A stretch of DNA of 64,000 nt from Branchiostoma lanceolatum. Taxonomy: Eukaryota; Chordata; Leptocardii; Amphioxiformes; Branchiostomatidae. Positions 1-12,218 of this stretch are shown here, in pieces (position 1 is the stretch's first letter; every line of letters starts with the position of its first letter). Location of the stretch: NCBI RefSeq assembly GCF_035083965.1, contig NC_089729.1, positions 17,720,964 through 17,784,963 on the forward strand, written 5' to 3'. The position numbers and the translations under genes were made by a program. A model generated the notes under the pieces. The model made no database searches, was not told the DNA's origin, and saw nothing but the letters and a program-made list of their open reading frames with translations.

Positions 1-70
1 ATCCTGAGAATAAGTGCCAGAATCTTTGGTAGTAACTGGCCTGCTACTAACCAAGATTTAGCCTTTGTTA

Positions 71-506
71 GAGCTGTGTACCTAAACAAATTTTAGGTAC
101 AGGTACACGGGTTTAGGTACAGGTCCGGACCTGAACCTGTACCTAAACTACTTGTTCAGAAAATTGTAGATTTTCAATAAGGACAAAAGCATGTTTGAAC
201 TGGTAACAACATAATACTTGATTGTGCTGGGTATTATTTTTATGAAAACACAGATGAAAATTTGACTCCAGCCTTGCAAATTTTTTACGTGTTTTATGTG
301 GTGGAGTATAGTATAGATGTGGCTTTAGTGCACTGCCACGGTAGTTTCATAGTAATTTTATCTGTCAAGGTGGCCATCCCCTGAGTCAGGCTTGACCTGA
401 TGAGTACCGGTCCAGTACCGGTCCACCAGGGTTCAGGTATTTTGGACCTGTACCTAAATGATTGTACCCGGTACTGTATCGGTCACTGTGTACCAGTACA
501 CAGCTC
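71..506. mobile_element. GGTAC-rich MITE, GAGCTGTGTACC ends, TA duplication (copy A1)
   Basis: The ends GAGCTGTGTACC and GTACACAGCTC are inverted and flanked by TA at 69-70 and 507-508. Both subterminal regions are packed with GGTACAGGT and GGTCCGGACC words. No ORF. Close relatives lie at 31994-32327 (inverted) and 36608-37033. Confidence 0.8.
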
Positions 507-570
507 TAGTCTTTGTATCTTCTGCACAAGCAATAGCTACAATGTATCACACAACAACATAATACTTTAA

Positions 571-1070
571 AGGCATCCAGAGCATTTTATGAGGCTTGAA
601 ACTTGAATAAAAAACTATAATTTCTTGTCACTCCTACACATAGTAAGATTCAACAACACTATACCATTACATGTCGACATTAAAGGAGCAAAGATACGAT
701 GTCGTTGTGTGGTGAGAACTGATAGAAAATCCAAGCCCTAATAGACTGATCCTGACTGTCCATCACAATTAGCGGTTCGACCAATGAGAGAGTGACTGCA
801 TGTCTGTCAAATATTTGCATTTTCATGTTTTGATTTTGCATTTCTACGTTTTGACGGAGGTGGGCGGGGCTATGGTATCGGTCTATTTACACTAGGCGCG
901 TGAAACTAAAGGATCACCATGTAGCTTTTTTTGGTGCCGCTTTTGAGCACTTTTGAGAAGAAATCTGCAGGCAAATGTGGTAAACAGTGGCATTAAATGT
1001 CAATTTCATAAAGATTACAGCAACTAGCATATTTCCAGTTTTCAAGCCTCATAAAATGCTCTGGGTGCCT
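571..1070. mobile_element. MITE with TTAA duplication (copy T1)
   Basis: TTAA at 567-570 and 1071-1074 flanks inverted ends AGGCATCCAGAGCATTTTAT and its near-perfect complement. The TTAA target is typical of piggyBac-type elements. The interior (GATGTCGTTGTGTGGTG) is shared with copies at 22655-23194 and 55653-56004. No coding capacity. Lies in the ASPSCR1 linker region, left of exon 7. Confidence 0.8.
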
Positions 1071-1093
1071 TTAAGAAGATGTCAGTAACCTAC

Positions 1094-1416
1094 TGTGTGT
1101 AGATGTACTAGGTGCAGACTGCCTGGTGGGTTCTGATTTACTGCCGGTGACTCTCATGGGTTTGGCCACTGGAGCACTACTGGTGTGGAGCTGGGACGGG
1201 TCATCAACCTTCCTGTGGACCAACCTGGCAACAGGCAAAAACAAAGTTCTGCTGTAGTACCAAGGTCACAAACCAGGGGGCCCAAAGTTGACCTTTGTCA
1301 TCCCAAGACCTACCCACATACCAGATCTCATCACAATTCGTCCAGCCGTTCTTACGTTATGCTGATCACAAATGTCTGGAAACACAAACAAATACACAAG
1401 CAAGCACACACATACA

Positions 1417-1486
<70 letters not shown>

Positions 1487-4400
1487 CGCCAAAAACTATA
1501 CCTCAGTTTTTTCATAGAGGTAATTATTGAATCAGAATTTGTGTCATCTTGTGTCACAAGTTGCTATGATACATGACTTGATTCTGGACAGTATAAAATC
1601 CCATCAATGTAGTATAGATGTTACAATGACAAATTCTACCAACCTCAAGATGGCACTCCCACTAGTCAGTCCCAGTGTCCGCAGGCTTGTTGACTGCAGG
1701 GCATTTTCCCCAATAATCTAAAAACATAAGAGGGAACAAATATTTACAGTTAGATGAACAAAGAACAAAAACTCTTGAACAGTAGATAGCAAATGGTTTT
1801 CTGAAGAAAGACATATACATGTACCATGCCTTATTAAAAACAGCATAAAGGCTTTATGTTGAAAGCTGAATATTCTATATAATGTGATAATCAAAACGAC
1901 TGTGTAACATTGATACTCTGAACAGAAGAGAAAACATGCACACCTCTTCTCTCATGTAGACACAGACAGGATGTACATCTGTGGCACTGGTTGATGTCAA
2001 CTTACCAGTATGGGGGCTGAAATATAAGGACAAAATGCTTTACACAGATATCTCAAGATACATGTACAACAGTGCTACATGTACCTAAACGTAACATCAG
2101 GTACAGGTATACGTACCGGTACAGAAGTTTAGGTACAGGTCCGGACCAGTTGCAATTTGAAAAATTAACATGTGTTTTCTGAACTTCAATAATGACAGAA
2201 ACATGAATAAACTGTTTACAACTTGTCAGTATCTTTATTCAAAGAACATAGCTAGGTTTCCTACCGCCATACTCCCTTGGCCTTGCTATCAAAACTCCCG
2301 GCCTGGCTGAATGATCGGTTGCATATTAGTTACGCTGTTCCATGGTGTCACTTTTTGGTCACCTTAGGTGTTGCATGAGGCCATGAGGTCAGGAGATTAG
2401 TCACAAAATAAGCACATACTTGGTGTAAATATATATCGGTACAGTACCGGTACTTCATGATCCGGTATTTTGGACCTATACCTAATCAATTTTTACGGTA
2501 CAGTACCCGTGTACCGGTACGCAGCACTAATGTACAATAAAGAAAGAGAAGGTTATGATTTCAATAGCGTTTGTAATGGTGTAACAGTGTTTGTGATATA
2601 GTAGCCTAAGTTGAAAAGCTATGAATGGATTGTAGTGAGATTTAGTTTGTGGTTAGGTCTTAAATATTAGATTTTGGGCCCTCTGGCAGCTTTCTTTGGT
2701 ACTGCAGCAGAACTTCCAGTATTCCTATCTCCTGTTCTGGACACAATTTTTATGTGCTACATAGTACTTGTACTTGAGAAGAAGCAACAAAACTTTAGGC
2801 CTTCTAGATGATACTGTGTTCTGCTAAATTTCAACAACACAAGTAAAGTCAATATGGCTATCTACAATTGTTCTTAAAAGTTTAGGAGTTTAACTTTATA
2901 CATACCTGCCTGGCTGAGATTCAAAGTGCCTTAACACATCCCACACGGTGGTGGCTGGGGGGAAGGAGTGCTTCAGTCTCTCTCCTGACTCCAACTGATG
3001 ACATCACAAGTGGTGAAAAACACACAACAATTAACAATTACACTTTATGATGAGTTTATCTATCACAAACCATTTTACAAAGACTGACGTGCAATATCTA
3101 TGAATGGAAAGGAAACAGCTGGCAATTCTGAAAAAATAGAAATTATCCTAATGATTACATGTAACTTACATACTAACTTGTATAGGGTTTAATATATATA
3201 TAGTCCTTTAAATGATACCTTGGAAGACGAGACCCCGTGATTCGGAACGATCACTCACCACACCATTCAAAAGCAGATAATGGGGGCCAGCTGGATAGTG
3301 GGGCCAGCGGGATAGTGGGGCTAGCGGGATAGTGGGCCAGTGCCGGTAAAGTTTGGCGTGTTGGGTAGATGATTGCGCCGAATTGCGGGGTTTGGTCTCC
3401 CAGGGTATTAGATGAGAGTCATTACCAGTCTCTTGTTCGATGAATTTATACATTATACAAAGTAGAAAAAGAGGATGAACTTTTTGATATTTCTTCTTCT
3501 ATAGACTTACCTGAAGGCCAATAGTCACATCCACCTCTGCCCGTGTCTTGGTGGACTTGACCATCTCCAGTTTGGCATTGTTGGTCAAGTTGGCATAGCG
3601 GACTGGTACGGACAGGTCAAGCACTGTCCTCTGATGCCTATGTGGTAATAAAGACATTCACATTTACAGGAAAACATGTGGACTTTCGAAAGGATGACTT
3701 CTATCTGGCACACAATCAATGAACTGAGAAGTGATAATATCTTTATGTTCAAAAACTGTAGCATTGTTGAGCTCATATAGTAATAATATATGAAATTCAA
3801 AATATCAATATTTTAGAGAATACTGCAACACGCAGCATATACAACCGACCTAAAACCTTTTCACACTTCATTTAATGCACCCAAAAAACATGAGGCATCA
3901 TGTGCTATGTGACTTGTGATTATGAACAAGTAAATATGAAAAATATAATCATCATAATGAATATTCAGTGTGATAAACAGTAATCACAATACTTACTTTA
4001 GATCATACTCTTGGGCTGAGAAACCTTGTTTCTGGCAAACTTCCTCCAGTACCTAATAATGACGTAAAAAGTATAATTTGTACTTTTAATTTTATTTTTG
4101 CATGATGAGGTCATTCACCGGGTAATTGACCCAGAGACAGAGCAAAATATTATACTTTACTGCTTGCTGTTACAAATTATGATATCGTTTGCTCACATCA
4201 CAATTTTTTGAAAGGACAAAGAAAAAACATGATCCAAACACGATCCTTTGTCATCCATCGATGTATGTTGCTCGTAAGATTATAATAATATTTTGAAGTG
4301 TTTCAAAATGCATGTAAACAAACATAAATGCGTGTAAAATATTATAGAGAATTTGCGTTGCCAACACATGTCGGGTCATTTCTAGCCCACTGCAACCTTC

Positions 4401-4543
4401 CATGGTCTAAAATTTGATACAGCTAGTTAAGGAAGTATTCAGGCATGCAACCCCACCTGCAAAAGTTTGGTGTTGGACGATATTTTCACGGTTTGGCGTC
4501 TCCCGTTCGGACACAAAATTTGCACACTCATGGAGGCCGCCAT
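1094..4543 (-). CDS. ASPSCR1: ASPSCR1/TUG (tether containing UBX domain for GLUT4), 5' part, 7 exons
   Basis: Exons read on the minus strand: 4543-4457, 4052-3997, 3637-3511, 2994-2906, 2016-1944, 1717-1644 and 1224-1094. All splice phases close and give about 212 residues; the gene continues beyond the left edge. The start ATG at 4543 gives MAASMSVQILCPNGRRQTVK, matching the N-terminal ubiquitin-like domain of vertebrate TUG. Exons 2-3 carry QEYDLK and RYANLTNNAKLEMV, and exons 5-6 carry PVCVYMREE and LRTLGLTSGSAILR, all TUG signatures. Exon 7 starts the low-complexity linker; the C-terminal UBX domain is outside the window. In vertebrates TUG retains GLUT4 vesicles and binds p97/VCP; a non-vertebrate role is inferred. 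The exon 5 donor (GTGTGC) is weak. The gene is head to head with the kelch gene. Family identity is very likely, but the exon 7 donor is less certain. Confidence 0.88.
1412..1482. repeat. (CA)n microsatellite
   Basis: About 70 bp of nearly pure CA dinucleotide in ASPSCR1 intron 6. The short ORFs around it are dinucleotide artefacts. Confidence 0.97.
2072..2527. mobile_element. GGTAC-rich MITE, GTGCTGCGTACC-type ends (copy B1)
   Basis: Inverted ends GTGCTACATGTACCTAAACG and GGTACGCAGCAC, with internal GGTACAGGT and GGTCCGGACC runs. Same subfamily as 42497-42954 and the partial copy from 47692. Sits in ASPSCR1 intron 4. Confidence 0.75.
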
Positions 4544-5141
4544 GTTTTATCCGCGCAATGCACATCGGGATAGAAATATCGATGTTTTTATCCCATAATG
4601 CCACGCGGCGATTCACTTCCGGGTTGCAGACGACAGAGTTTGGAAGGTTGGCCGTGTTGTGTTGTTTTGACCAGTTTTACAGCTTTGGAAGGTAAGAAAC
4701 TTTGTTGCTAAAGTTTAACGTTTACGATATCGTAATGATGAACAAACAGAAGAGAGGCTGGGGGCTCAATTTTGCTTCGAAACTTGGAAAGGTAACGTTA
4801 TATTTGGTGGGGGAGGGGGGCTATGTCTTGAGAAAATTACAATGTTTCAGATTGGTTAAAAATATAAACTATAAAAGGTTAAGTTGCATTGTTTTGACAA
4901 ATACCATTAAGCAGAAACTGAATCTGAATTGTAGATCTGGTAAACTGTACCTCAATCACTGCTCTACACCAGCTAAGTAGACTAGAGCTAACGTTAAGTT
5001 ATACATCATAATTGTCAATTATATGATTTTTTATTGAATATATAAGCCCATGCCAAAATGGGAAAAAGTGGAATTCCAAACTTAAGAGTGAAGAGTGTTA
5101 CATAATAGTGGTTTAACGTTGATGTTTTTGTTTCGTCAGGA
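4544..5141. promoter_or_regulatory. Bidirectional promoter and 5' UTR region, ASPSCR1 / kelch gene
   Basis: The ASPSCR1 start codon (4543, minus) and the kelch gene's start codon (5142, plus) face away from each other. A consensus donor at 4692 (GGAAG then GTAAG) and an acceptor at 5138-5139 suggest the plus-strand gene has a 5' untranslated exon ending at 4691, leaving about 100 bp or less between the two transcription units. The region around 4480-4660 is relatively CpG-rich. No TATA box was identified. Confidence 0.55.
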
Positions 5142-7203
5142 ATGGCATACAGATCGATGGGACCCTCAAGAAGAAAAGAAAGAAGTGATGAAAAGTCTAA
5201 GCTGAAGCATACCAAAGAGACACCCGAGGACATCAGCCTCCTTAGACCTGACCTGGGCCCAAGTGACCTGTCACTACAAGTGGAGGATCAAGTCTTCCCT
5301 GTGCACAAGTCCGTACTGGAGGAAAAATGCGATTACTTCCAGGCTATGTTTGCGTCCGGAATGAGAGAAACCACGCAGGACATGATCACACTCCAGGGAA
5401 TTTCTGCTTCCACATTCCGGACTCTTCTAACTTTCCTGTACACCGCTGATATGGATATTTCCGGTGACGTCATCCATGATGTCATTTCTGCTGCGAGCTT
5501 CCTACAGATATCCCATATCACTGATTTCATCAGGAGTAGCCTGACGGTCGATACCTGTATTGACGTACTGGCTGCTTCGAGCACGTATGGGCCAGCAAGT
5601 CTGTACGATGCCACGATACAATTCATGACAGACAACTATTTAGAACTAATGCATGATGGAGTATGTGATAGACTTACGCGCAAACAAATAGAATATATCA
5701 GAGAGAGCCGTAACGAAGGACTCAGCAGAGTAGCCATCCTTGTCAGGGACGAAGTTTTACGAACAGTCGAATACCTTGACGAGAGTTCGGGAAAAATGGG
5801 AGTGTTATGTGAGCTGCCAAGTGAAGCGAGAGTACACAATGCTGGTATAACTGTCATGGATAACTATTTATTTGTAGTTGGAGGGAACAACCCCTGGTTT
5901 GGGGCGCAGTGTCGAGCCTTCTGCTATAATGTCTTGACTGGTGAGTGGCGGCAGATTGACTCGTTGATTCAGCGACGTCACTCGTTCAGTCTCCAGGCGG
6001 TGGATGGTAAACTGTATGCCACCGGTGGGCTGGATCCAGCGTGTCTAAGGACAGTGGAGATGTATGATCCTAGAACAGACTGTTGGTCGGTCGTCTCTCC
6101 ACTTCCTCTGGGCATTACGTACTTTGCAGGTATTTTTTTTTTTTTTAACGAACTCGCTCAGTGCAAGGCCGTAGGGGGCCACTCACTGTAGCAGCATCTC
6201 TTCACCCTAGGCCAGAAACATCAATGCTCGAGACAAGCATGACTTCACTGACCCATTAGGAGAAGCATGGGTTACGAAGGCTACTCGGGAAATTCCCTAC
6301 CCCATTTAGGCCGGAATGTTTTGATCCACTCACACCAGGGCATGCACCTACTCTTTTTCGAAAGATGTGGTGGGTTCTTTTACGTGCTCAAGGTGTGACT
6401 CTCCTCAAACACGGGACCTCCATTTAACGTCCTATCCGAGGGACGTCCCTAACCCTAAATGAGCTAGGTACTCATTTACACCTGAGTGAAGTGAGGAAAA
6501 TTGTGTTAAGTGCCTTACCCAAGGGCACAACGTCAGGGAGCAAGTTCGGACATGTCTCTGGGCACAACCTGGGATTAGATCCATGGTCCCATTGTTTGAC
6601 AGCCGCGAGCTCTACCACTTGCGGCACACGACGCCACGTATGATACTTTACCTGTAGGTTAGATATACTTGTATGTAGCAGCTGCTCCACTTGGATGTTT
6701 GTCCTTGAGGTATAAATCATAACTCCTGAAACTTTAACTTTTGTGTTCCAGGTACGGTATGTCTGGATGAAATTTACATTGCCGGGGGCCAGAGCAAATC
6801 AGGGCGCAATCCCAAGATGCTTTGCTACAGCCCTGCCTTGGACGACTGGAGAGAGGTGACATCGTTGTGCGACCCGCGTCCAAGTATCGGACTCAAGATG
6901 GTGGCCATCGGTACCAAAATCTACACCATCTGGGTACACAACTTCGACTGTTACGACATCGTGACTGATCAATGGACAGAAATGTGCCTTGGTTACTATA
7001 GCGATGGTATAGGACTACTCTGTAGAGGGGCTACGGTATTGGATAGCTATATCTACTGCGTGTTGCGGACGTCGTCTGCAGAGTCGTACCTGCACCAGTA
7101 CAGCGAGGAAGCGGAATGTTGGAAGAAGAAGTCCAGTAGACCATTACCTGTCACAACTGGGAGTCAGATAGAAGAGGCTTTTGTATTACATGTTCAAACA
7201 TGA
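5142..7203 (+). CDS. Kelch-like BTB-BACK-kelch protein, 2 coding exons
   Basis: Coding exons 5142-6129 and 6752-7203 join in phase (TTTGCAG to GTACGG) and give 479 residues ending in TGA. BTB/POZ lies at about residues 35-140 (LSLQVEDQVFPVHKSVL and following), BACK at about 145-240, then kelch repeats with the GG doublets VVGG, YATGG and IYIAGG and their downstream W residues (WRQ, CWSVV, DWREV). Proteins of this type are usually Cullin-3 adaptors: BTB binds CUL3 and the kelch propeller binds substrate. The length is short for a KLHL protein (often 550-650), and the last blades have lost the GG motif. The donor is followed by a run of 15 T. The intron holds a tRNA-derived SINE. Lancelets carry many lineage-specific KLHL paralogues, so I give no symbol. 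Confidence 0.88.
6150..6650 (-). mobile_element. tRNA-derived SINE, family 1
   Basis: On the minus strand it begins with a tRNA-like head (GGCGTCGTGTGCCGCAAGTG, A-box type, and a degenerate B box near 6570), followed by the body shared with 20750-21185, 23898-24215, 30611-30985 and 53330-53718 (AAGGCACTTAACACGA-type core, CACCTGAGTGAAGTGAGG, GGGACGTCCCTCGGATAGGA). Located in the kelch gene intron. Confidence 0.8.
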
Positions 7204-7499
7204 TGGGATAGTACTACAGTAGTTATATCTAGTTACTGTCTTGTTAGATCTGAGTACATGGTAGAAATTGGGACAATGGGCACGTAAGCCTGTCGACTAC
7301 CTACCTACCTACTACCTAAAGCTAGAATGACTACTTTGATTTATATCTTACTAATGTAATGACTTGAGTGGTACCTGACAATATCATGACAATGTTTTGC
7401 TATATGTAAAAACAAATCTGATTAATAACTAGAGTTCCACGAAAACATTATCTTCGCCAAATAATCAAGGCTTATTATGGAGAGTGATTAATATTTACA

Positions 7500-8030
7500 T
7501 GCTTATCACCCCCTGCAAATTTGGATGAAGGGAACGTCCATTTAACATGGGGGTAAGGGTCTGGGAAGGGAGGAACCATCAAGTTCATATGGGGTTGCGT
7601 GTCTTGAAAGGGAGGGTCGATCCATTTAACGTCAGGTTTATTTAACCTTGAAAGTATACAAAATATACACTCTTCGGCCGAGGCGGTTTTCTAGAGCATG
7701 GGGTTGCGTGTCTTTAAAGGGAGGGACGATCCATTTCACTAGGGGCTAACGATCTATAAAGAGGAGGGAACATCCACTTTACATGGGGCTGGGAAAAGGG
7801 GGCACTACCAAAGTGGGGTTGAGTTTCTGGGAAAGTAAAGAGACCATCCATTTCACATGGGTTAAGGGTTTGAAAAGGAAGAGAGGGAACATCCATTTTA
7901 CATGGACTTAAAAGAACGGGAGAGGGATCATGCATTTTAGGTCAGGAGACTCCATTTCACGTCAGTGAGGATGTGGGGAGGGAACATCCATTTGATGCAA
8001 ATTTGTGGGTGGGGAGGGAGAAAGCATCAA
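7500..8030. repeat. Degenerate minisatellite (GGGAGGGAACATCCATTT-type units)
   Basis: About a dozen imperfect copies of a purine-rich unit containing GAACATCCATTT(A/C)AC and ATGGGGTTAAGGGTCTGGGA, spacing variable (roughly 30-70 bp). It lies 0.3 kb beyond the kelch gene's stop codon. 7204-7500 holds presumed 3' UTR and no recognisable feature. Confidence 0.75.
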
Positions 8031-8290
8031 TTTTCCTGACAATCTAATGTGAAATATAAACTACACACCTGGTTTTAAACTGTTTATTTGATAACAGCTC
8101 TTCACAAAACGGAGGAATGCAAAGTGTACAATGTGTTACAAAAAGGTACAAATAGTACTTAAAACCTATTGATTACAAGGCTAAGTGTGAACAACACCTT
8201 TTTGCAAAGAATGTATAACAACAAAGGACATGCTTATCTTATAAACACACTCCCTGTTGTAAACATTCATTGAGTATGGCAGCGGGTCAT

Positions 8291-8420
8291 TACTCTCCAA
8301 GCAAAAATTTGGCTCCGGCTGTTTTATGACACGGTTTTAGGCGTTGCGATTGGGACTTTCTTTTTTTGTCCCGTTTACATGTACTTCATGTTGCCAAGCC
8401 GAACCTCTGCTTGGAGAATA
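8291..8420. mobile_element. Small palindromic element, CTCCAAGCA ends (copy P1)
   Basis: Begins TACTCTCCAAGCA and ends TGCTTGGAGAATA. The interior has GGCTCCGGCTGTTTT, GACACGGTTTTAGGCG and a TTTTTTTGTCCC block. Two more copies follow within 1.2 kb and a divergent one lies at 17032. Confidence 0.7.
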
Positions 8421-8435
8421 GTGGCTCGTGACTCA

Positions 8436-8610
8436 GCTAAAAATGCTGAGCATTGAAAAAAAAAAAAGGTAAAATGCCAAATATTAACTAAGCTAGAAAA
8501 AGCTAAGCTAAAAATGCTGACAGATGCTAACTTAAATTAGCATTAGTTAGCATTTTTAGTTAACTAAAAATGAAAGCTAAATTAACATCTGTCATTAAGT
8601 GTGACAGTGG
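8436..8610. repeat. AGCTAAGCTAAAAATGCT short inverted/tandem repeats
   Basis: Low-complexity mixture of AGCTAA, AAATGCT and their complements, able to fold on itself. The same material lies at 8738-8800 and 9520-9745, always next to the P-type palindromic elements, so the two probably form one compound repeat. Confidence 0.65.
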
Positions 8611-8613
8611 CTC

Positions 8614-8737
8614 ATTATTCTTCAAGCAAAAGTTCGGCCCTGGCTGTTTTTTGACGCGGTTTTAGGCGTCTCTATCGGACTTTTTTTGTGTGTCCCGTTT
8701 ACTTATGTTGCCAGGCTGAACCTCTGCTTGGAGAATA
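8614..8737. mobile_element. Small palindromic element (copy P2)
   Basis: ATTCTTCAAGCA to TGCTTGGAGAAT with the same interior as P1 (GGCTGTTTTTTGACGCGGTT, GCGTCTCTA). Confidence 0.7.
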
Positions 8738-9159
8738 GTGCCTCGTGACTAAGCTAAAAAAAAGCTAAGCTAAAGATGCTAAGTTAAAATGCAGTAAATG
8801 CTGATAAGTCAATGCATGGTACAGAGGAAACTTTTTGGATTGTTTTTGAAAGTTGTTTTGCGGCTTAAGGCTAAGGCATCTGTCAGATAGTGTTTGGATT
8901 AGTGTGTTTGAGTCTGTGTGTGTGTGCGTTAGTTTGTCAGTTTGTGTGTAGTGTGTGCGTGTGTGTGTTCCAACATCAGCCTTCGCCAAAATTCAATAGG
9001 ACTTAGAAGGCTACAAACTACCTAGTCTGTACCATACACGGGTATCATCAACATCCACTAAATTTTGAAAAATGCAGAAAAGGAAAAAGTTACAAAAATT
9101 AGAAAATCAAAAATTAAACTTGACCCTACCTAACACATTATAAGCTTAACTTAAGGCCC

Positions 9160-9382
9160 CTTAACTACATATATCTCTAATGCTAGGGAGTAGGGTCACA
9201 TTTCTAAGCCAACCAGGCTGTTTGAAAACAAAGAATGAAAAATGCCGGCATTATTATGTATCTTCTTGATAGGCGCCTTATCAAGAATATACATAATTTA
9301 AAGGAGTACTTTAAAAAAGTTTGTGTGTTTTGCTTTGGAATTGTGACCCTAGCCTAGCATAACATAATACATGGTATAGATG
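9160..9382. repeat. First copy of a local 0.2 kb duplication
   Basis: The stretch from AACTACATATATCTCTAATG to GTGACCCTAGC and ACATAATACATGG recurs at 9745-9946 plus 11529 onward, the second copy being split by the Tigger-like element. It serves as the empty-site reference. 8800-9160 holds a GT-rich stretch and nothing recognisable. Confidence 0.75.
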
Positions 9383-9385
9383 CTC

Positions 9386-9510
9386 ATTATTCTCCAAGCA
9401 AAAGATTGGCTCCGGCTGTTTTTTGACGCGGTTTTAGGCGTCTCTAGCGGACTTCCTTTTTTTGTCCCATTTACTTTATGTTGCCAAGCCGAACCTCTGC
9501 TTGGAGAATA
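9386..9510. mobile_element. Small palindromic element (copy P3)
   Basis: ATTCTCCAAGCA to TGCTTGGAGAAT, the best-preserved of the four copies, with GGCTGTTTTTTGACGCGGTT and a T-rich block in the middle. Confidence 0.75.
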
Positions 9511-9948
9511 GTGGTTCATGACTCAGCTAAAAATGCTGAGCGTTGAAAAAAAAAAATGAAATTGCCAAATATCAACTAACTAAACTAATTAAATGCTAAG
9601 CTAGAAATGCTCACCAAGATAAAAAAAGCTAAGCATTTTTAGCTTAGCTATTTTTTTATCTTAGTGAGCATTTTTAGCTAACTTAACTAAAATGGAAAAC
9701 TATATTAGCTTAAAATGCTAACTAATGCTAACTATTAGCTTAGCTTAACTACATATATCTCTAATGCTAGGGAGTAGGGTCACATTTCCAAGTCGGGGCC
9801 TGGCCAGGCAAAGAATGAAAAATGCCTATCAAGAATATACACAATTAAAGGAGTACTTTTTAAAAAAGTTTTGTGTGTTTTGCTGTCTTTTATATCGTAT
9901 TTCTTTTTCCCGCAAGCTTTGGAATTGTGACCCTAGCATAACATAGTA

Positions 9949-11528
9949 CAGTAGAAGCCACTTAATTGCACCTCGGATAAACGCACCTTCCGTTTAATTG
10001 CACCAAATCCCAAAATCCCAAACCGGTTCCCATTCACTGCATTGTTAGTGACTCCGCATAACTGCACCGCGCATTGTCACTAATTTCGGATAACTGCACC
10101 AATTTTTTTCAAAAATCCTCAAAAAGTTAACTAAAAAGGTGCGCTAAAAATCGGCAAACGTGGTACAAATGAGCCGATACCTGCCTGTGTAAAGGCGCAA
10201 TACCGCCAATATGTTTAAAACTGTTTTTGAGTAACAAAAGAAGGCGGTCTCCATTGACAGTCACGTTGATAGGAATCGTATGGGAGGTCCCGGGCGGGTC
10301 CAGGGCGTGTCGGCACCATCAAGAGACGCACGCCTACCAAAGGCGGCATTGCGCTTTGGCAGACAGCATGCTGCACTCAATAAAGATTGGTCTCTACGTA
10401 GCTACCTGTACTACTATCTTATTACTGTGAATGCATTCAAGTTCGCGTGGATTTGATTTCGCGTTAAGGATGGCATGGGGTGTTGTCGGTGGTTTGAGGT
10501 TTGCGGCAGCGCTACATACTGCTGCCGATAATAAAAGACCGGCGTCTTTACGTACATCTAGTCGGAAACAATAGAGGCTCGGCAAGGGCTACAGACGTGT
10601 AGGCGGACATAACAGTCGCTTTTGGCGGTGCGGTGCTAACGTGATCATCTGGCTGAATCCGCGTCCTAGAAACTTCCTGCATTCACCGGAAAGAGGTATA
10701 CGCGGGTTAGGCTCTGCTACTGTATAAGGAGAATGATCTGTCCTTGATCTGAGTCATCTAACCATATCTGCCCACTAGATACACTGTACATTTTGTACCT
10801 TATTTGGAATTTTGACGACGGAGTTTTTCAGTGTAATTCCTGGACACAAGTTGTAATTAAGAAGGTAATCTCTGCCAAACATACCGCTATCTTAACTTAG
10901 AATTGTCAGACCTATGTCACCAAAGTCATCATTTTTAGAAATACAGTACAGGCGGAGTTGTGTTTGTTAGATTAGATCGTCCTTGTGCTTTTACGCTATC
11001 GGCGCATTTTTATCCTTTGTTTGCGCATTCACCAACACAAGTGTGAAACTTTCGATGTAATTTGTTGACTCAAGTTGTAGATACGGTGTCAAGTTTGTCT
11101 TAGTCATACCTACCGCCATTTAAACTAACAAATTGTGAGACCAAAGTCATTATTCTAGACATAACGTTACAGTCGGAGTTGTTTTCTTTGCTGTGTGAAT
11201 CAAGCATATTTTCTCTTTCTACACGTGTACAGTACCTAGCTACTGATTTAAACATCTGTGAGGAAGCAAAAGAAATGTTAATTTTAATCTGTACAGTATC
11301 ATGTTAAACTTTACAAGATTTTTGTACAGAACATGTCCTTGAATACGTAAATAAAGTTAATAACTGCATAATTTCGTCCATTTTCTTTGTGCTAGTGTTT
11401 CTGACTTACAATAAACCGCCCCGCCCATGGTGGTACGGTCCAGCTGGACATTTCGCATAATTGCACCAGCCGGATAATTGCACCAAAAACGCTGGCAAAT
11501 GCGTGGTGCAGTTAAGCGGAGTCTACTG
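9949..11528. mobile_element. Non-autonomous Tigger/pogo-like DNA transposon, 1580 bp
   Basis: TA at 9947-9948 and 11529-11530. The ends CAGTAGAAGCCACTTAATTG and GTGCAGTTAAGCGGAGTCTACTG (the latter read toward the right end) are inverted, with repeated TAATTGCACC and TAACTGCACC words inside both ends, as in Tigger elements. No ORF above 70 codons, so no transposase. It splits the second copy of a local duplication. Confidence 0.82.
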
Positions 11529-11928
11529 TACATGGCATTTGTATACATGATTGTTGTAAAAGTGTACACTTTGCATTCTATAACAGGTCATCAACAAAGA
11601 CCTCATATATAGACCGCTGGGGCGTAGCAGGAAGTTAAGATTTGTGATTGTCATTTCAGTTCTAGGTTCAACCTAGAAATGTACAAAATCCCCTGTCTAC
11701 CTGAAACATCATCAGCGGAGAAAATCATGATCTCTTGATGGATGGTAAGGTGTTGAGCACATTTTGATTACACCCTGAGTAATTGCTAGTGGAGAGTTAG
11801 GACATTTAAAAGCAATAGCTACTTCTACACACAGGGCTTCAGCCTATCTCTGTGGTACACAAACCCAATGCCATGGCAGATTCAGTATCTGTAACAATGC
11901 CGATAGCCGGAATTGCTCTCGGAGTGAC

Positions 11929-12218
11929 TGCAAAATTCAGTGTTTCAGAGAACAGGGATTTTCCTAGTTCTGTTAGCTCATAACGACTCAGGCTCTCCAA
12001 CCACCTGCCTTCCTTTCTGGCCCTGTGTCATTGTCTTGGGTCGGGACTCCAAGATATGACACAAGGCAAATTATGTCGTGGTCTAGGTTCCCGACGACCC
12101 ACTCACCACCACATAAACAGAAAGGACAACAGATGGTAGAAGATTCCAAGCAGTCATAAGCTAACAGGACCAGGAAAATCGCCGTTCTCTGAAACACTGA
12201 ACTTCACAACCACTCCGT
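11929..12218. repeat. Inverted repeat with about 62-bp arms
   Basis: 11929-11990 (TTCAGTGTTTCAGAGAACAG ... GTTAGCTCATAACGACTC) is the imperfect complement of 12151-12218. Likely a decayed hairpin MITE. 11530-11928 and 12219-12571 contain nothing else that I recognise. Confidence 0.65.

Noticed and set aside
1185..1576. Overlapping ORFs on both strands
   Set aside because: They are built on the CA microsatellite; the real coding segments here are ASPSCR1 exons on the minus strand (1094-1224, 1644-1717).
4407..4616. 69-codon minus-strand ORF starting at 4616
   Set aside because: It is a different frame from ASPSCR1 exon 1; only the frame from ATG 4543 matches TUG and ends at a proper donor.
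6130..6191. In-frame extension of the kelch exon to 349 codons
   Set aside because: It reads through a poly-T tract into a SINE; splicing at 6129 to 6752 continues the kelch repeats in frame.
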